From Larus michahellis (taxonomy: Eukaryota; Chordata; Aves; Charadriiformes; Laridae), in the NCBI RefSeq assembly GCF_964199755.1, contig NC_133903.1, positions 55,434,739 through 55,498,738 on the forward strand: a stretch of DNA of 64,000 nucleotides, written 5' to 3'. Under the pieces are notes generated by a model that was not told where the DNA came from, did no database searches, and worked only from the letters and a program-made list of their open reading frames with translations. Below are positions 35,601 through 48,560 of this stretch, in pieces. The position numbers and the translations under genes were made by a program. Each line of letters begins with the position of its first letter. Within the stretch, counting starts at the first letter, position 1.

Positions 35601-38600
35601 AATGTGTTAAATGCAGTAAGATGAAGAGTTCAGGGAAGGAAATCAACACATAAGAACACGTGGAGGGCTTGTTTCTGTTTTCCCCACCGTAGGGACACAT
35701 GAGAGGAAGCCTTCAACAGTTGCTTTTATTGTAACTTAATCATGCCTTTGTATTTTGTCTTGATTCCTGCCTGTAAAGATACGAGCTATGGGAAGAGGCA
35801 GCTATAGGCACTTGTTTCGTGTATGTCCTTGTTTCATTTCCTCATCTGCCAAAGAGGGTTGCATTTAGCTATCTAAATATCTTGCTTCTGTAGAGTTAGA
35901 ACAGAGGTTAACCATGCCAGCTTGCAGCAATAAGACCTCATGGAGAGCCTAAGAGATCTTCCAGCTCTAAATCAGGACACTGCAAGCTTAGGAGCGTTCT
36001 GTCAGTGGAGGGGATCCCAGAGAACAAAGTTGGCTGAGCAGGGTTGTCTGTGTTCTGCATCTTGTGATTAATCCTGTGATTTTCATAAAGTAAGCCAATA
36101 GGTATGCAGGGGTGCAAATATAGCAGATGTACAGAAGCACTTGAAAACGATAAATCAACTGATAAGAGGCTGGGAAAATAGTGGAAAGAACAGTACAGGC
36201 AGAGCTCAGAATGGGCCGTGCTGCTTTGCTGTTCTAACAGGCTAAAATAAAAGCCACAGAGGAGAAGACCCTTCATCCACAGAAATAATAATCTGTCATT
36301 TTACTGTGATTCCTACAAGAGGAGGACTAGAAAAGCAAGATTTGTCTTATTTCCCCATACTGCAGTTCTCTTTCTACATACATTCTCCTTGTTCTCCCTG
36401 GAACCAGGTTTTATGTTCCCACACATAGGGCTTAGTCATTGAAAAGAAAATTAGATCAATCGTATTTTACTTTATAATCTGAGAAGTAAAATAATTAGAG
36501 AAAAAGAGAATTTATTAGAAAACAGGTTTGTCATTTAAAATATTGGAGAAGTGAAGTACAAAGGTTAACACAGCAGATTGGTTTTCTGTATCTCAGAGGC
36601 AGCATCAGTACAACCTATGATGTAAATGTTACTATAGTAACTAGTGTTTTTATTTAAAAGCCCAGTAAATAGACATATCAAACCCATATAAATTGTCAAA
36701 ATGTAAGTTAAACTGCAGAGCCTGCTAGTTAAAGGAACACTTTTTTTTGCCAAACTTATATTTTTGATGCAATTTCCCCCCCAAATGCACTCAGTATTTT
36801 CTTCTTGCCAAATTGCATTTTGGCACTCAGGAAATGGTCTTCACTAATGGTGACAGAACTAATTACCTGGGACCCCTCATGCAGACACGTGAAGGCTTAA
36901 AAACGGAGGAAAATTCCTTCTAGTGAATTTTCTGTAGACCATTCCCTTCTGCCTCCCTCGAAAGCTTATTCCTAGCAGCTAGAGCTACCTAACTATAAAA
37001 AGAATTAAGAATACATTATGAAATATTATATATTCCTCCCTCCTGTTCCACGGATTCAGCTGAACAGGAGAGAGGTGTCGCTTGGGGACCCGAGTGTGTT
37101 TAGTGTTGCTCTGTTTTCCTCTCTTCCTCCCTCCCTCTCTCTCCATCTGAGCAGCAGAAGTGACTCTGTGCCACTCCTGACCCCATGCTGGCCACAGCCA
37201 GGGCTGCCATCAGAGCTGACTGTCCCCTGAGGTGTCACCTCTGCTGTCTCAAATTTGCATTGTATCCTTTGATTACAAAGTAATTACAGATTTGCATAAA
37301 TGAAGAGTCATATCTTGTGAACATCAAGGATATGTGGGTTTTGTGCTCATCTTTCCATTTTGAAAACTTCCCCGTGCTTGCTTGCATATGCTCATGTTAG
37401 TTGTTTCCCTAAAAGATGAGTAAGAGCGGGTCCTTGCTGTTTAACCTGTTGGTATTACATATTTTGTGTTGGCTTTTGTGACTAGACCATTGATGCGTTT
37501 GATTGCCAGGAGGAAACCCACATTGTGCTATATTTGACATAGTTTGTTTCCTAAAAGATCACGCACAGAAGCATTTGGGAACATCACAAGCTTATTGGGT
37601 TCTTGCAAAGGGGTTGGGCTACAACCTTCGTATCTGCCAGCTGCAAGTTCTCAGAGGGGTTTTGACACCCTTCAGGCTTTAAACACGTGAGGTACGTCCT
37701 GCAGGGCTCCTGTCTTCTGGGAAGGATGGGATTTGGGGAAGGAGATGTGAAGGGAACAAGCCTCCTGGATAAGCTTTTAGAATGGTTGCCAATGGCGTCT
37801 GAGTTCCCAGGGAGGCTGAAGGAAAAGTCCTCACAAAGGACTGGAAAGATTGAGAGCCAAGAGGGAGGAGCAAATGGGTGCAAAGCCAGTTTGCAAATGG
37901 AAAGAAGCAGCTTGAAGCTAGGGAAGGGGGCTGAAATCCATTGTAAGGGAGAGAGGGCAGTAGCAAACAGAAAACTGGAGGATCTGGATGCACCTCACCT
38001 GGCCAGAACAGAGAAGGAAAGACTCTTATGCAGCTTGTGACAGGATGGAGGGAGGCTGAGATGCTTCTCTGCATAGGAACAGAGCACTGTGCTGTCTGGT
38101 TAGATTCCCAGCTATGGCAATGAGAAAAATTGTATGCATAGTATCTGTAATCTGACCTAGCCCATAGAAAAACCAATGTTACTGTGCAACAGTGTGATGG
38201 GTTATGATGTAGGTGCAACGTAAGGCTCGCTTGCTGTCAGTAGTCGTCTTTCTGAAGCTGTTAGTTAAAGCTCTGTTGTGATACCGCTGATGAGCTGAGA
38301 TCAGGACTCACTGTGATGGGCAATGAATGAGTGTTTCCAAAGGAAATCACTTGCCCTGAGGAGATTATACTTTAACAGACAAGAATTGCCAGTATTACCA
38401 ATGGGCTGAGACCAGTTCCAGTGACTCATGATCAAACTAATCAAATCTGCACAAACACGGTGCAAGTAGCGTTGGCCTTGGCTGACAAGTCCGTATGGCC
38501 AGCAAGACACCATGCACGTTTACAGTGTAGGTCCAGGACCACCACAGACCTGTTCTCCTGGGGCTGCACTCAAGGCAGTAGGCTCAGCTTGCAGACCTGC

Positions 38601-38940
38601 AGTGACTTGCTCTCCAGTGCTTATGAGACCAGTTAGCATGGCCAGCGCTGGCCTTTTGGGCTATGCTCAGGCTGTTCTGCCAGTGAGCCATCACAGCTAC
38701 AAACTCAACTTAAACTTTGTAAGCTTGGCTGCCTTGGGAAAAACCTTTCTTCAGGGTAACGCAGAACATCAAATGCATCTCTGCCTGTGTACAGATAGAG
38801 GAATGCATTCATAAGGGAGAAAAATGTTTAGTTTTTTGGTTTTAATTGCTTTTCCAGTTATTTTTTTTTTAAAGCATATATTGACAAAGTTGTCATTAAT
38901 TTTTCTTGATGATGAGATACAGCTCCCACAGGATGACGGG
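32600..38940. other. Intergenic DNA, LEPROT-LEPR (middle)
   Basis: Mostly AT-rich with no recognised gene. It includes a C16 run (35503-35518) and a GC-richer patch at 37.65-38.05 kb. That patch is open for 179 codons on the minus strand (37679-38218) and 117 on the plus strand (37687-38040), without homology I can name. Confidence 0.45.
35503..35518. repeat. C16 homopolymer
   Basis: A run of 16 C, preceded by CCCCG. The complementary strand is a G-quadruplex candidate; the length is likely polymorphic. Confidence 0.9.
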
Positions 38941-38944
38941 GCTT

Positions 38945-39255
38945 ACTGGGTATTTAAGGTTAGAAGAGACCTCAGGAATTCTCTAAAACAACCTTCTGCT
39001 CAAGCAGAGCCAGCTGTGAGATGAGACCAGGTGGCTCAGGCCTTTATCCATCTGGTCTTGAAAACCTCCAAGGATGGAGACAGCTCTTCCTGTTCCACTG
39101 CTTGACTGTCCTCATGGGGAAGAAGTTTTTATTGCTGTCATTTCTGAACCCTCTCATTTCAATTTATGCCTGTTATCTCTTGTTTTCTGACCATGCACCA
39201 CACTGAAGAGCCTGGTTCTGTCATCTTGATAACCTTCCCATAGGAATTTGTGCAC
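38945..39255 (-). mobile_element. Diverged CR1 LINE 3' end, minus strand
   Basis: Reading in the + direction, the order of short conserved CR1 antisense blocks is clear: gttagaagagacctcagg, then tctgctcaagcagagcc, then tccaaggatggagac, then tgttccactgcttgactg, then the gaagtttttattgctgtca and ctcttgttttctgaccatg blocks. This is the 3'UTR and RT tail of an older CR1 subfamily. It is much more diverged than the copies at 17 and 58.5 kb, so it is an older insertion. Borders are approximate. Confidence 0.75.
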
Positions 39256-39259
39256 TACT

Positions 39260-42200
39260 TACCAATTTGTGAACAAGTTTGGCACTGATGCATCCAGAAG
39301 ATGACATGTTTTTCCTGCAAAAATGCCTGCAGTCCATAAGTATTTTTAGTATTTTAGTATTGTTTGTATAGATGCTTCAGACAAACTTATTCGGAGAACT
39401 CCGAGATGGTTTACGGAAGTAACACAGAAGCTTAAAAGCATAAGGAAACATAAAAATCTAGAAACCTGATGTGTCTACCGACTTGAATTATTAATGTGTG
39501 GGGAAAAAAAGCATGATGCCAAAGTGGGCAATTTCTCGCATATGAATCAAACTTTTTACACTTCTCTCATGAATAATTTTCAAAGTCTTTATTATCCTCA
39601 GAGACTTACCATCTCTGTGTAATTTCTCTCTATCTGACTCACTGAATTACTTCATCCTCTGCAACTATTTTCTTGCCTCAAAAACTTCCATTTAAGATGG
39701 CAATAGTAGTTTATATCACAATCTACACATATTTAAGTCTCTCTCCAGTTTTTTCTCTATGTACTAGGAATGGGATATTTGAATGTACATGTTTCTGAGC
39801 ATCTAGAATATGCAGCTGAGCATAAATATTCTGAGGACAACACTTCTTACATTAGTCTGGCAGGGATTTCTTCCCTTCACTTCTGTGTGTTTCCATCAGG
39901 TGTTTAGCAACACGCCACTAGATTCAGTATATGACTGCCACATCCATCGTGGGGCACTCACCTCCTTCGGCCAGTGCAGGAATCAGCCTATTATTTCTTA
40001 AGGTTTTAATATTTCTCTTGGTATCCTTCTGTTGTTTCCTGTGTTCTTTTCAGGACAGGGAGCATCTTCTTATAGTGCAATGGTAGAATATCTGAAGCAC
40101 AAAGTTCCTTGGGAAAAAAAAAAGGTTTAAGGTTAATATAACTCTGCAGTGAGGCAGAATTTAATATTAAATTTAACCCCAAAGACAGAACTTGTTAACT
40201 ATTTGTCAATAATTTCACGTGGATTTGTTTCTCACAGGAGAAGGATCTACTCCCTTTTAGGTGCTTGTCCAGTGTGTCAGAGAGAGAGAGAGAGAGAGAT
40301 TAATTTTATTCTTTCATATAAAGACACGGATTTGGAATCCCACTTCTCTTTTTCCCAGTGGGCACCTTACTAGCAGGTTACCAGGGCACTCTGCAATAAC
40401 TGCTCTGCAGACAGGATGGTTCAGCTGTTCCGCTATTCACAGACAAACTGGTCTTATCCTGCCATCATGTGAGAAAAGATACGAGTTTTGCAGATCTTCA
40501 AAAAAGAGAAGGTCTGTTCATGCTTCACCTGGTTCAAAAGTTTCTCTGATGGTGGCATAAAATGTCTGTGAATGAGTCAATGTTTTAAGATCCCTATTTT
40601 GCTGCTGGCATCTCTGCTGTTAACAGATGTGATTCATTCCTCTGTGCCTCCAAGGTGAATCGCTGTCAATGAGGTTTAGACACCTAACGATGAATTATTC
40701 TGTTCTGGAAGGTAAATGTGTGCACTCCCAGAGCTGCAATTGTTTCTCCAGTCCAAAGCAGCACTTCAACTTTTTGTCCTGTAAAACATAAATCAATGGG
40801 GACCTTCTGAATAATAGGAATTATCCTGCTCTAAATTAGACAGATGTGTCTCTTGGATTATCTTTATTAAATTAAATAGTTACCCTTGCATAAGTCTGGA
40901 GAGGAAATCCGAGCGTGCAGCTGCTAGGGGTTTCCAGCAAAGGAGGAACATATATGTAATCACCTGGTTGTACTTGATAATGGTATGTCCAATAAGTTTT
41001 AATATCTATTCAATTGTTCTTTCTTGTTATGACTCTATTTTTTTTTTATTCTGTGACTAAAAGTTTAGTTTGTGAGTGTATTTAATGCCAATTTATTGTA
41101 TCAGTCAAAGTACAGGACTGTGATATGTGTACAGCTATGGGAAACATGGGTTTTCTCCTGAAAAATTCATATTTTTTGCACAGAATACATTTAATCCCCA
41201 CCTCTGCTATTTTTATTTTGCAATGCGGATTGCAGACAGCGTTTCTGTGGGTGCACAAAAACTAAAGTTTAATTTTGTTGGTGGTCTTAAAACATTAGCA
41301 AGCTTTTGGTTGGCTGATTAAGCTTGGATGTTCGTAAAGAGGTAAAGAGAGATTAAGTGCAAAAACATTCTTGCAGGAGCAAAAATGAATTACTGAAAAC
41401 ATCCCCTTGTGGAGGCAGAGCCCGTCTTTGCATTAACTTCATAATGAAAACAGACAAACTTCTGGTCATTAAATGATTTAGAAAAAATTCTGATACATAT
41501 ATACATGTGATTAGTTTTTATATAGAATAACAGTATTTGATTTTTCTGTAGCAGTTCTGTAGTTAGTCTCTTTCACCTCTTTAAATATAAACTGGTTAAC
41601 TTGGCATGAATCAAATCGGATAGATTAGAAGGGAAAAAACCCAAGGAAAATGTTGAAACCCATGCTAAAAACCCAGAAGGAGCTCAGCTGTGCTCAGGAA
41701 TGACGAATTTAACCTGGTAGAACTGAAGCTGAATTTCTAACACTTTTTCTAGCTCTTTCAGATGCATAATCGCTCAGTTGCACCAAGTAGCTAAGGTTAG
41801 TATGCTTCAGATTTTTGCATTTTTATTCTGGAACTGGAAACTTCAGGAAAAGTGCTTCAGTTCAGACTTGTTATGTTGTCACTAACCTGTCACTGTTGGG
41901 GCAGATGGCTGTAGCGTTTTTCCTCACTACAGGAAGAAAATAACTTGTTTTTTAATGTTTTGGGTTTTTTTATTTTTTTGCTCTTGAGCAGGAAGTTTGT
42001 AGTTCTTTTTGCAAGCCTAGAAGAGACGGGGTTGCGGTACTACCTGGCAGCAAGATTAGCATCTCAATAGATATCTATATGGATGTAAAGCTGCGTAGGA
42101 CATTATACACGTTTTTGTTTGTAAGAGGTCAGGGTACTATCATTATCTGCCAGCACAGTGGCTGTACGACTGCATCCAGCACCATTGGTGGAAGGGAAGG

Positions 42201-43200
42201 AATTGTTTTAATGTTGCATTTTTAAAATAAACAAACAAACAAACCTTCAAGGCTAAATAACATTAAGTACTTTTGTTCTGTCAGTGAAACTTCATCTGCA
42301 GTTATGTGTTACTTGCTCTCAGTCAATTGCAAAGCATGCAGTAGGTCACTGAGGTCTTCTCACGTGCTTTGCAAAAACACTTGGGACTTGGTATTTTATG
42401 GCATTTTGTTGTTGTTCTTCAATATGTAACTCTGAAAGGTTTCTGGACCTTGGTTATCTTTATAATGCTTCAAGAGAGAAAATCTGAGGTGAAATGTGGA
42501 ACAGAGACAAAAGTATTTGAGAAAGAAGACTTCAATAAACTCAGGGTGAATATCAAATGGAAAGTAAGTCTAAAGAGAAGAGTTGTCCAGAAGAGTTGGC
42601 ATTTCCTTGGAAATAATATGCATGAAAGGCAGGAAAGCACCTACTCCAGTGTGAATTAAAGTTAGGAAAGTTAGTAGAGGAGCAAATAGCATTTTCCTCA
42701 GTAATGTGAACCTTTAGTTGGAGTTGAAAGCTAGGTTAAGTGATTGAAGAGGACTTGTAAAAGAATAACACAAGCATGTAGGGGTAAATCCGAGAGACAA
42801 AGGACAGATGGAAACAAAAGGGTCCCTTGGGGTGACCAAAAAATGTTTTTGGTAGTGAGGGGAATTCCTGCAGATATGGCAAACTAATAACATCATAGCA
42901 TATTATCTTTGGTGATGTTTTTGATGTGTCTTGTGACTTTCTCCTAAGCAAGTTAGGGAAGCCTAGTCTACATTAAGTGACTGAAAAGTGTTCAGTTGGA
43001 CAGAAAGGAACTTCCCCTCCCCCCCCCCCAAAAAAAAAAAAAACCAAACCAAAAAACAAACCCAAACCAAAAGAGCAGTAAAGAAGTCACAGATTGGAAG
43101 ACCATATGTGCTGTGGTTATTCAGGGGTACACTTGAAGTCTATTTGATATTTTCAGTAAATCCTTGAATAGTTGAAAAGTGCACGTTATATTAATTCTTT
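39260..43200. other. Intergenic DNA, LEPROT-LEPR (third part)
   Basis: AT-rich, no gene recognised. It holds a (GA)n run at 40279-40299, an (AAAC)n stretch near 42228-42243, and a C-run/A-run/ACC-rich low-complexity tract at 43017-43072. Confidence 0.5.
40279..40299. repeat. (GA)n microsatellite
   Basis: 21 nt of uninterrupted AG dinucleotide repeat. Confidence 0.9.
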
Positions 43201-43204
43201 GGAT

Positions 43205-43780
43205 AAAATGCTAGCAACAGGTGCAAACACTTTAGAGAACAAGATTAGAATTCAACGTGACAAACTGCTGAAGTGGTCTGAGATAAATAGGCTGTAATTC
43301 AATAAAGACAAGTGCAAGGCACTTAACTGAGAAATAATCAAGTGCACAAATGAAAGTTCTGCAGGAAGGATCTGAGGGTTAGGGAGATGCGCAAAGCGAG
43401 CCTGAGTCAACACAGGCGCACTGTCGGGAGATAAAAAAGCAAACATCCTTATGGGATGTGTCAACAGGGTTGTCTCATGTAAAAAGTGAGAGATTTCTTC
43501 CCCCTAAATAGCACTACCAAGACTTTGGTTGGAATATTTTGGGCATTGCTCTTCAGAAGAGAGAGACAGCACCAGGAGTAAGTCCAAAGGAGATCAGTTA
43601 GCATTCGCAGGGCTCCAGAAAAGATGATCTATAAAGAAAGACTGAAAGAAATGGAACTTTAGTTTACACAAAGGATGATCTGTGTAAGTGTGGGAAAGCA
43701 ATGGAAGATCAGCAAGGAGGATTGCAAATATGCTTAAGTGACTCGCTGCTGGGGTGCTGGAAAACACATCTATCACAGTA
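43205..43780 (+). mobile_element. Ancient CR1-type LINE remnant, plus strand
   Basis: Translation of the + strand with stops and shifts gives KWSEINRL-x-FNKDKCKALN, then KANILMGCVNRVVS, then a stretch like YFGHCSSEERD. These match, in the right order and spacing, the region after the FADD box of CR1-clade reverse transcriptases (KW...FNKxKCKxLHLG, then KKAN-x-ILGCINR). It is heavily mutated and older than the other copies in this window. It might be an L3-like relative rather than CR1 proper. Confidence 0.55.
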
Positions 43781-43837
43781 ATTGTTACTCAGTCTCGGGT
43801 GCTTGCAAGAAAAACACTTGCACTTAGATAACGTACG

Positions 43838-44172
43838 TCTGTGATGGACTCAGGGACACCTTATCCAGCCGCTTGAGAATCCTGGCCTGTTGCTGAACAA
43901 GATCAAAGCACAGTGGGAAAACTACGGCTGTTTGAACCCTTTAAATACCAGCAAGAACAGGGAGTCCGCACCCGCTCTCACTGCCAAGGACTCTCGCTAA
44001 CAAGAACTCTCTCTTGCACTATGGTGCCCGCGGTCCCTGCTTGCGTGCCTCTGCCCGGGTGTTGCTTCGGAGATTCCCTGGTCTGCGAGGTATCAAGATT
44101 AAACTTGTTCTTTGCTTTCTGTCCGTGGTTTGTGGGTGTTCCTATGTCCTGCTGGCATCGGCTCACACAGTA
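43838..44172 (+). mobile_element. Probable solo LTR of an endogenous retrovirus
   Basis: A compact 0.33-kb CpG-containing block. It begins TGTGATGG and ends in CACA. It has a TTTAAATA box at 43940-43947 and, 150 nt later, ATTAAA at 44098-44103. A T/G-rich U5-like tail (ctttctgtccgtggtttgtg) follows. This U3-R-U5 order is typical of an LTR. No internal retroviral sequence or clear target duplication was seen, and I cannot name the family. Its U5-like tail is the strongest clue. Confidence 0.5.
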
Positions 44173-47100
44173 AGACAATGTAACATACAGCAAAGGACTT
44201 CTGAAAGAAGGCGTTACCTGTCTTCTGTCTTTCTTAAGTATATGAAAAAGTAAGAGGGTTAAACTTCCGGAATATTTAGTTTAGATATTAAGGGAGGAAA
44301 AAAAATCTTTAAAAAGAGAAAAAATAAATATGTACTAGTGTACGTTTTTTTCTGGTTCCCTGAACACCAGTGCTACATGGGGGAAGTGAAAGAAAACTTA
44401 CTCTGTTAAACGTTTGTCTCAAGATGTTCTAACCAAAATAGGAAATGATTTTCTAGTGGTCTCTCTTTGGATCTCGCCTAGCAGAGACATGGCAGACTGG
44501 ACAGCTTGTGACAGCTTTTGCTTATGCCATGAAAGTCTGGGATACAAAAAAATTCAATGGCTTCCTAACCTCAGACACAAACTGTATGTAGTCACATTTC
44601 CCAAACTGTTGTATTAGAACAGAGAAATATTTTAAAAATAGAATTTGTCAATTAGAAGTGGTGGTTATTTTAATGAGGAACGAAACTGCCTGATGCTACT
44701 TTGAGGAAATGGATCATGAATTACAGAAAGTCAATAAATAAATAAAAGCCAATCATTAGGTTTGTTTATGCAGCCATGGTTGCACTATTCACACAATATA
44801 ACAGATAGTACTGTACCACGTTCAAGTCTGTTTACTGAGAAGAGCTTGCAGCAGGTAAATAAAAATATTTTTCTCCATGCCTTATGAAACAGAGGTACTG
44901 GTTTTGCATTTATTTTAAAATAATATTGCTGAAAAGAAAAAAACATTGTAAAAAAACGCAGTTGCGTATATCTGGGACGTATCAGTCTCTGGTTCTGAAC
45001 CCTCCCTGCCTTTTCCAAGAAAAAGGATGAACACGAGCAAGAATAAAGATGCACCTTTTCCACCAGGGCTCAGTCCTCACTTTAAGTTCCTTGGCATAGT
45101 TTCTGGGGTTTGGTTTTTTAATTGGAAGTTCCTGTTAAATATGTGGTGTTGCTTTACATATGTGTCAGCTCTTCTCTCAAAGAGCTCTTCATTCACAAGG
45201 ACAAATGCTGAAGTGCAAGAGGGTCAAAATGTGATTTACACCACTACTTGTGGAGTAAAATGTGGTTTTTATCCACTAGTCTTAAATTAAAAGAGCCAGC
45301 AGGTAACGGAGACATACGTTATAGCAGAAGCAGGTCTTTAAGAGAGATTTGAAAGAATGGATCTCATTAAGAGAAAATAACCCACATGAGGGGATACCAT
45401 GTGAGCCTTGAAAACAACTGGGGAAGTGAGGAAGTGGTAAATAAAGCATAGCTGCATTTCAAGCAGCAGCGTGAGGAAAGGTATATTCAGAGAGAGGGTG
45501 AGATAATTGACTGTCAATAAAATTTTAAATCTGCGTGTGTGGAAAGTGGAAAGGGGAGTGGTACCGAGTGGTCTGAACTGTGTGTGAAATTGGTTGTAAC
45601 TCAAGGAACTCTCATTGGTAGCAAAGAAACATGAGGCTAGATATGCCTGTCTAGATTATTTTATTGAGTTTTCTTTTTATTAGAGACACCAACCTCTACC
45701 ATCATTCGTTTCAAAAACTCATTAAACTCTGGCTTAAACTGTTTCTTTTTTGTCCTGTTATTCCCATTAAAGATTGTTCCAGAAATAAGTCTTCTATTGG
45801 CCAAGACTCATATTTTAATAATAGGCCTAAATGTTTCTGTGGCAGGTTTATAACCATCCAATTTACTGCCAGTACTGTCCTTTGCTTTAAATAGTTCCTA
45901 ATTCCTTCTCCTTGGGGTTTACTCCCCAACTGCTCAACCTCCCCACACCCGATATGTTCTAAAGTCTTGTATGTTTTAGAAATCAGATATTATTACACCT
46001 TGTAAATTTTTTTAACTCTTATTGTACTACTAAACAGTTTTGTTTAAAATACTAGTGCCCTGATCTTGCAATTTCATGTGCTAATTTTTCATAACTATTT
46101 TCGTGTATTAAACTCTTTCGGTGTTCTCCCTACTGTGGCTATACTAAGTTTACTTTCCTCGTTATCTTGTTATCCCTCCTGCTCCTAATGCTACAGTCAA
46201 CATTGTTATCTTTACGGCAAACCGAGGAGATTCTATATCTCATGTGGGGTTGTAGCAAATCTGTAATCTCTGTTTTTGCTGTTTCTTTTAAGGGGTTTAT
46301 CTCTAATCTGTAACTTAATCTCTGCTTTTGCTGTTTGTTTTAGTATTTTTTCCAAGCCTTCCTTTGGTTGGGTTTCGTGTCGTATCTTTAATGACACCTG
46401 GCATGGACCACTGTAAAGCTCTTACTTTAGAACTACGCGTGTATCCTTTACTTAGAACTCTGTGTACAGTTGTGTGTGTATAACCAACGCTGCTTCAATG
46501 AAGATGATGGAGTAAGCTATCTTGCTTTTCAATATCTTTAGAAAAAACAGAAGACACAGGATAACGAGTTACTTTTAAAATAAAGCTCTGATTTTTATCC
46601 TTAAACAATCTGAGGACAAATTACCATTTAAAAACTAATCAAAATAAAAATTAGAATTATATATAATACTACAGGTGAAATCATCACTGCAGCAAAGATG
46701 ATGGCAAAACTTTTAGTAGTTTACCCAACATTACATTCTGTCTTATATAAACAAGTTTTTTTTTAAATATGAGATAGTTTATAAATAACTGACCTTTTAA
46801 AGCAATCATATGCTTTTGGGTTATTTTGTAAATTTCCTGTATCTGTGTTGTTTGAGATTGTGAAACTGCTTTTCTTGATCAAAATTGTATCCTTCCATTA
46901 CTTCTGAACACTAAGTTGTTGTTCACACTTTTGGATTAAAATAGTTATAGATAACAAATTGTTTATGCTGTATGTTCACATTCTTAATACACCTTGGATG
47001 TCCCTGGCAAGCTACTAATATTAACATTTTCACAACTGTAAAGAATGGGATTTTCAGGACCAAATTCTGATACTCATTTTCCAGTATGTAATTCAACAAA

Positions 47101-47950
47101 TCATCACAACCGAATTGCATAGCACTGCTTAATGCACCATTTAAAAGCAGTGTATCTGAATCATTTCTTTTTTAAAACACTAATTTTTGTCCTTCTACTG
47201 ACAAGTAGGCAAGTTTGTGTTATGAATAGTAATTTACAACATTTATGTTTAGTGTTTTCTGAAAATTCGGAGATCCTTGGGAAGTACAATGAATAAGCTT
47301 AATAGCCAGAAAGCATTCCCTGTACTTCTGATTTATGTCACTTTTTACATTAACAGTTGGCTATTTTGTACAGCCTCCACTGCTAAAACCACTAACTGGA
47401 ACATTTAAACTGAATGTTAATTAAATTCTTAACAAATGTTTGGTGGATCCAGGCAGCGATGATTGTTCCCTGAAGGTTCTCTATTTAGGTAAAGCAGTCC
47501 CATTCTGCATTCAAAAAAAAAAAACAAAACCCAAACCAAAAGATAAGAACTGTCATTAAATTTCTTTCTATTATAATCATAATGTGTTAGGCTATTAGAA
47601 GAGGAAAACTTTGAATATTCTCTCTCGGTTCTCCCTGAATTTACCCTGGACAAACTCCCTCAAGGCCTGCCATGCCAGGCAGCGGTGACAGGACAGGACG
47701 GCCGGGCAGGGAAGCACAAGGTTTCATGTGCAAGGACGCCTGGAAACTTTTATGTGAAAGTGCTTTTATTTGCACGTTTTACAGAAGGGAGAAGCGATGC
47801 CGTGTGGCTCAGCTTACTTCTCGGGTAGAAGCACTGACAGGTAAACCCCCTGGCAGCCGTGCTGGCGGCAGTGAGGAACTTCACACGCGTCCCACCTCAC
47901 GGGCTGTGACCTCTTCGAAGGTTTAAACTTTATTGTCTTCAGTGGCGCGC
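44173..47950. other. Intergenic DNA upstream of the LEPR island
   Basis: AT-rich with no recognised gene or dated repeat. An A12-rich tract with a CAAAACCCAAACC tail lies at 47513-47541. CpG content starts to rise after about 47.65 kb. Confidence 0.5.
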
Positions 47951-48560
47951 TATTTGTATGAAATGAAATTAAAATACACAGAGGGAAACACCACTCTGCG
48001 TTGTGAGGGGGCTCGGGCCGCGCTCTGAGGGGGACCGGCGTTCTGAAGGACGCCCCCCCCGCCATCTTGTGTGTGAGGGGAGCGGTGAGGGGGAAGCGGC
48101 GAAGCGGCCCCTCCCCGCCTCCGGCCGGCCCTGAGGGGGGCCGGGCAGGGCGGGCCGCGCCGCCCCGGCCAGCGGGAGGACGAGGCGGGGCCGCCGGGGC
48201 TGCTGAGGGGAGCGGGCGGCGGCGGCGGGGACCCTCCTGCTCCCCGGCCGGGCCGTTCCAGCGGGCGCCGGCGGCCGGCGGAGCAGCGAGGCATGTCCGC
48301 CGCGGCGTAACTTCGGCTGTCGGTGAAGATCCCGGGAATGAAACGAAGCAGGTGGGTGAATTTACTTTGTTTTTTTCCTTTTTTTTTTCTTTCTTTCTTC
48401 CGCTTGTTTCTCTAATTTGCGGCTTTTCCCGAGTGACAGCGGCGGAGTTTGGGGCTCCTGCCCTCTTCCCTCCCTCCCTCCCGGCTTCTTCCCAGCCGCG
48501 CTCTGTCCGTGGGGGTCGGCTCCCTCCAGCCGGGCAGTGGGAAGGGGGGGCACCTTGAGG
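47950..48560. promoter_or_regulatory. LEPR: CpG island, probable LEPR-specific promoter
   Basis: About 0.6 kb of extreme GC/CpG density with GC boxes (such as aggcggggcc near 48184) and no TATA box. It lies 26 kb beyond the LEPROT stop and 5.2 kb before the LEPR start codon, so LEPR is the nearest downstream gene on the + strand. On the minus strand, AAGATGGCGGG at 48058-48068 is a canonical YY1 element, suggesting possible divergent transcription. Assignment to LEPR is inferred from position and from the downstream donor at 48352. Confidence 0.65.
48200..48351 (+). other. LEPR: Candidate LEPR 5'UTR exon
   Basis: The GC-rich island ends at a good splice donor, AAGCAG|gtgggt, at 48351/48352, followed at once by an AT/pyrimidine-rich intron. 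The exon start is unknown; 48200 is a placeholder. It contains ATG at 48293 opening a 5-codon frame that stops at 48308-48310, and another ATG at 48338. If the exon joins directly to 53531, the second frame stops just before the LEPR start. A further non-coding exon in between cannot be excluded. Confidence 0.5.
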
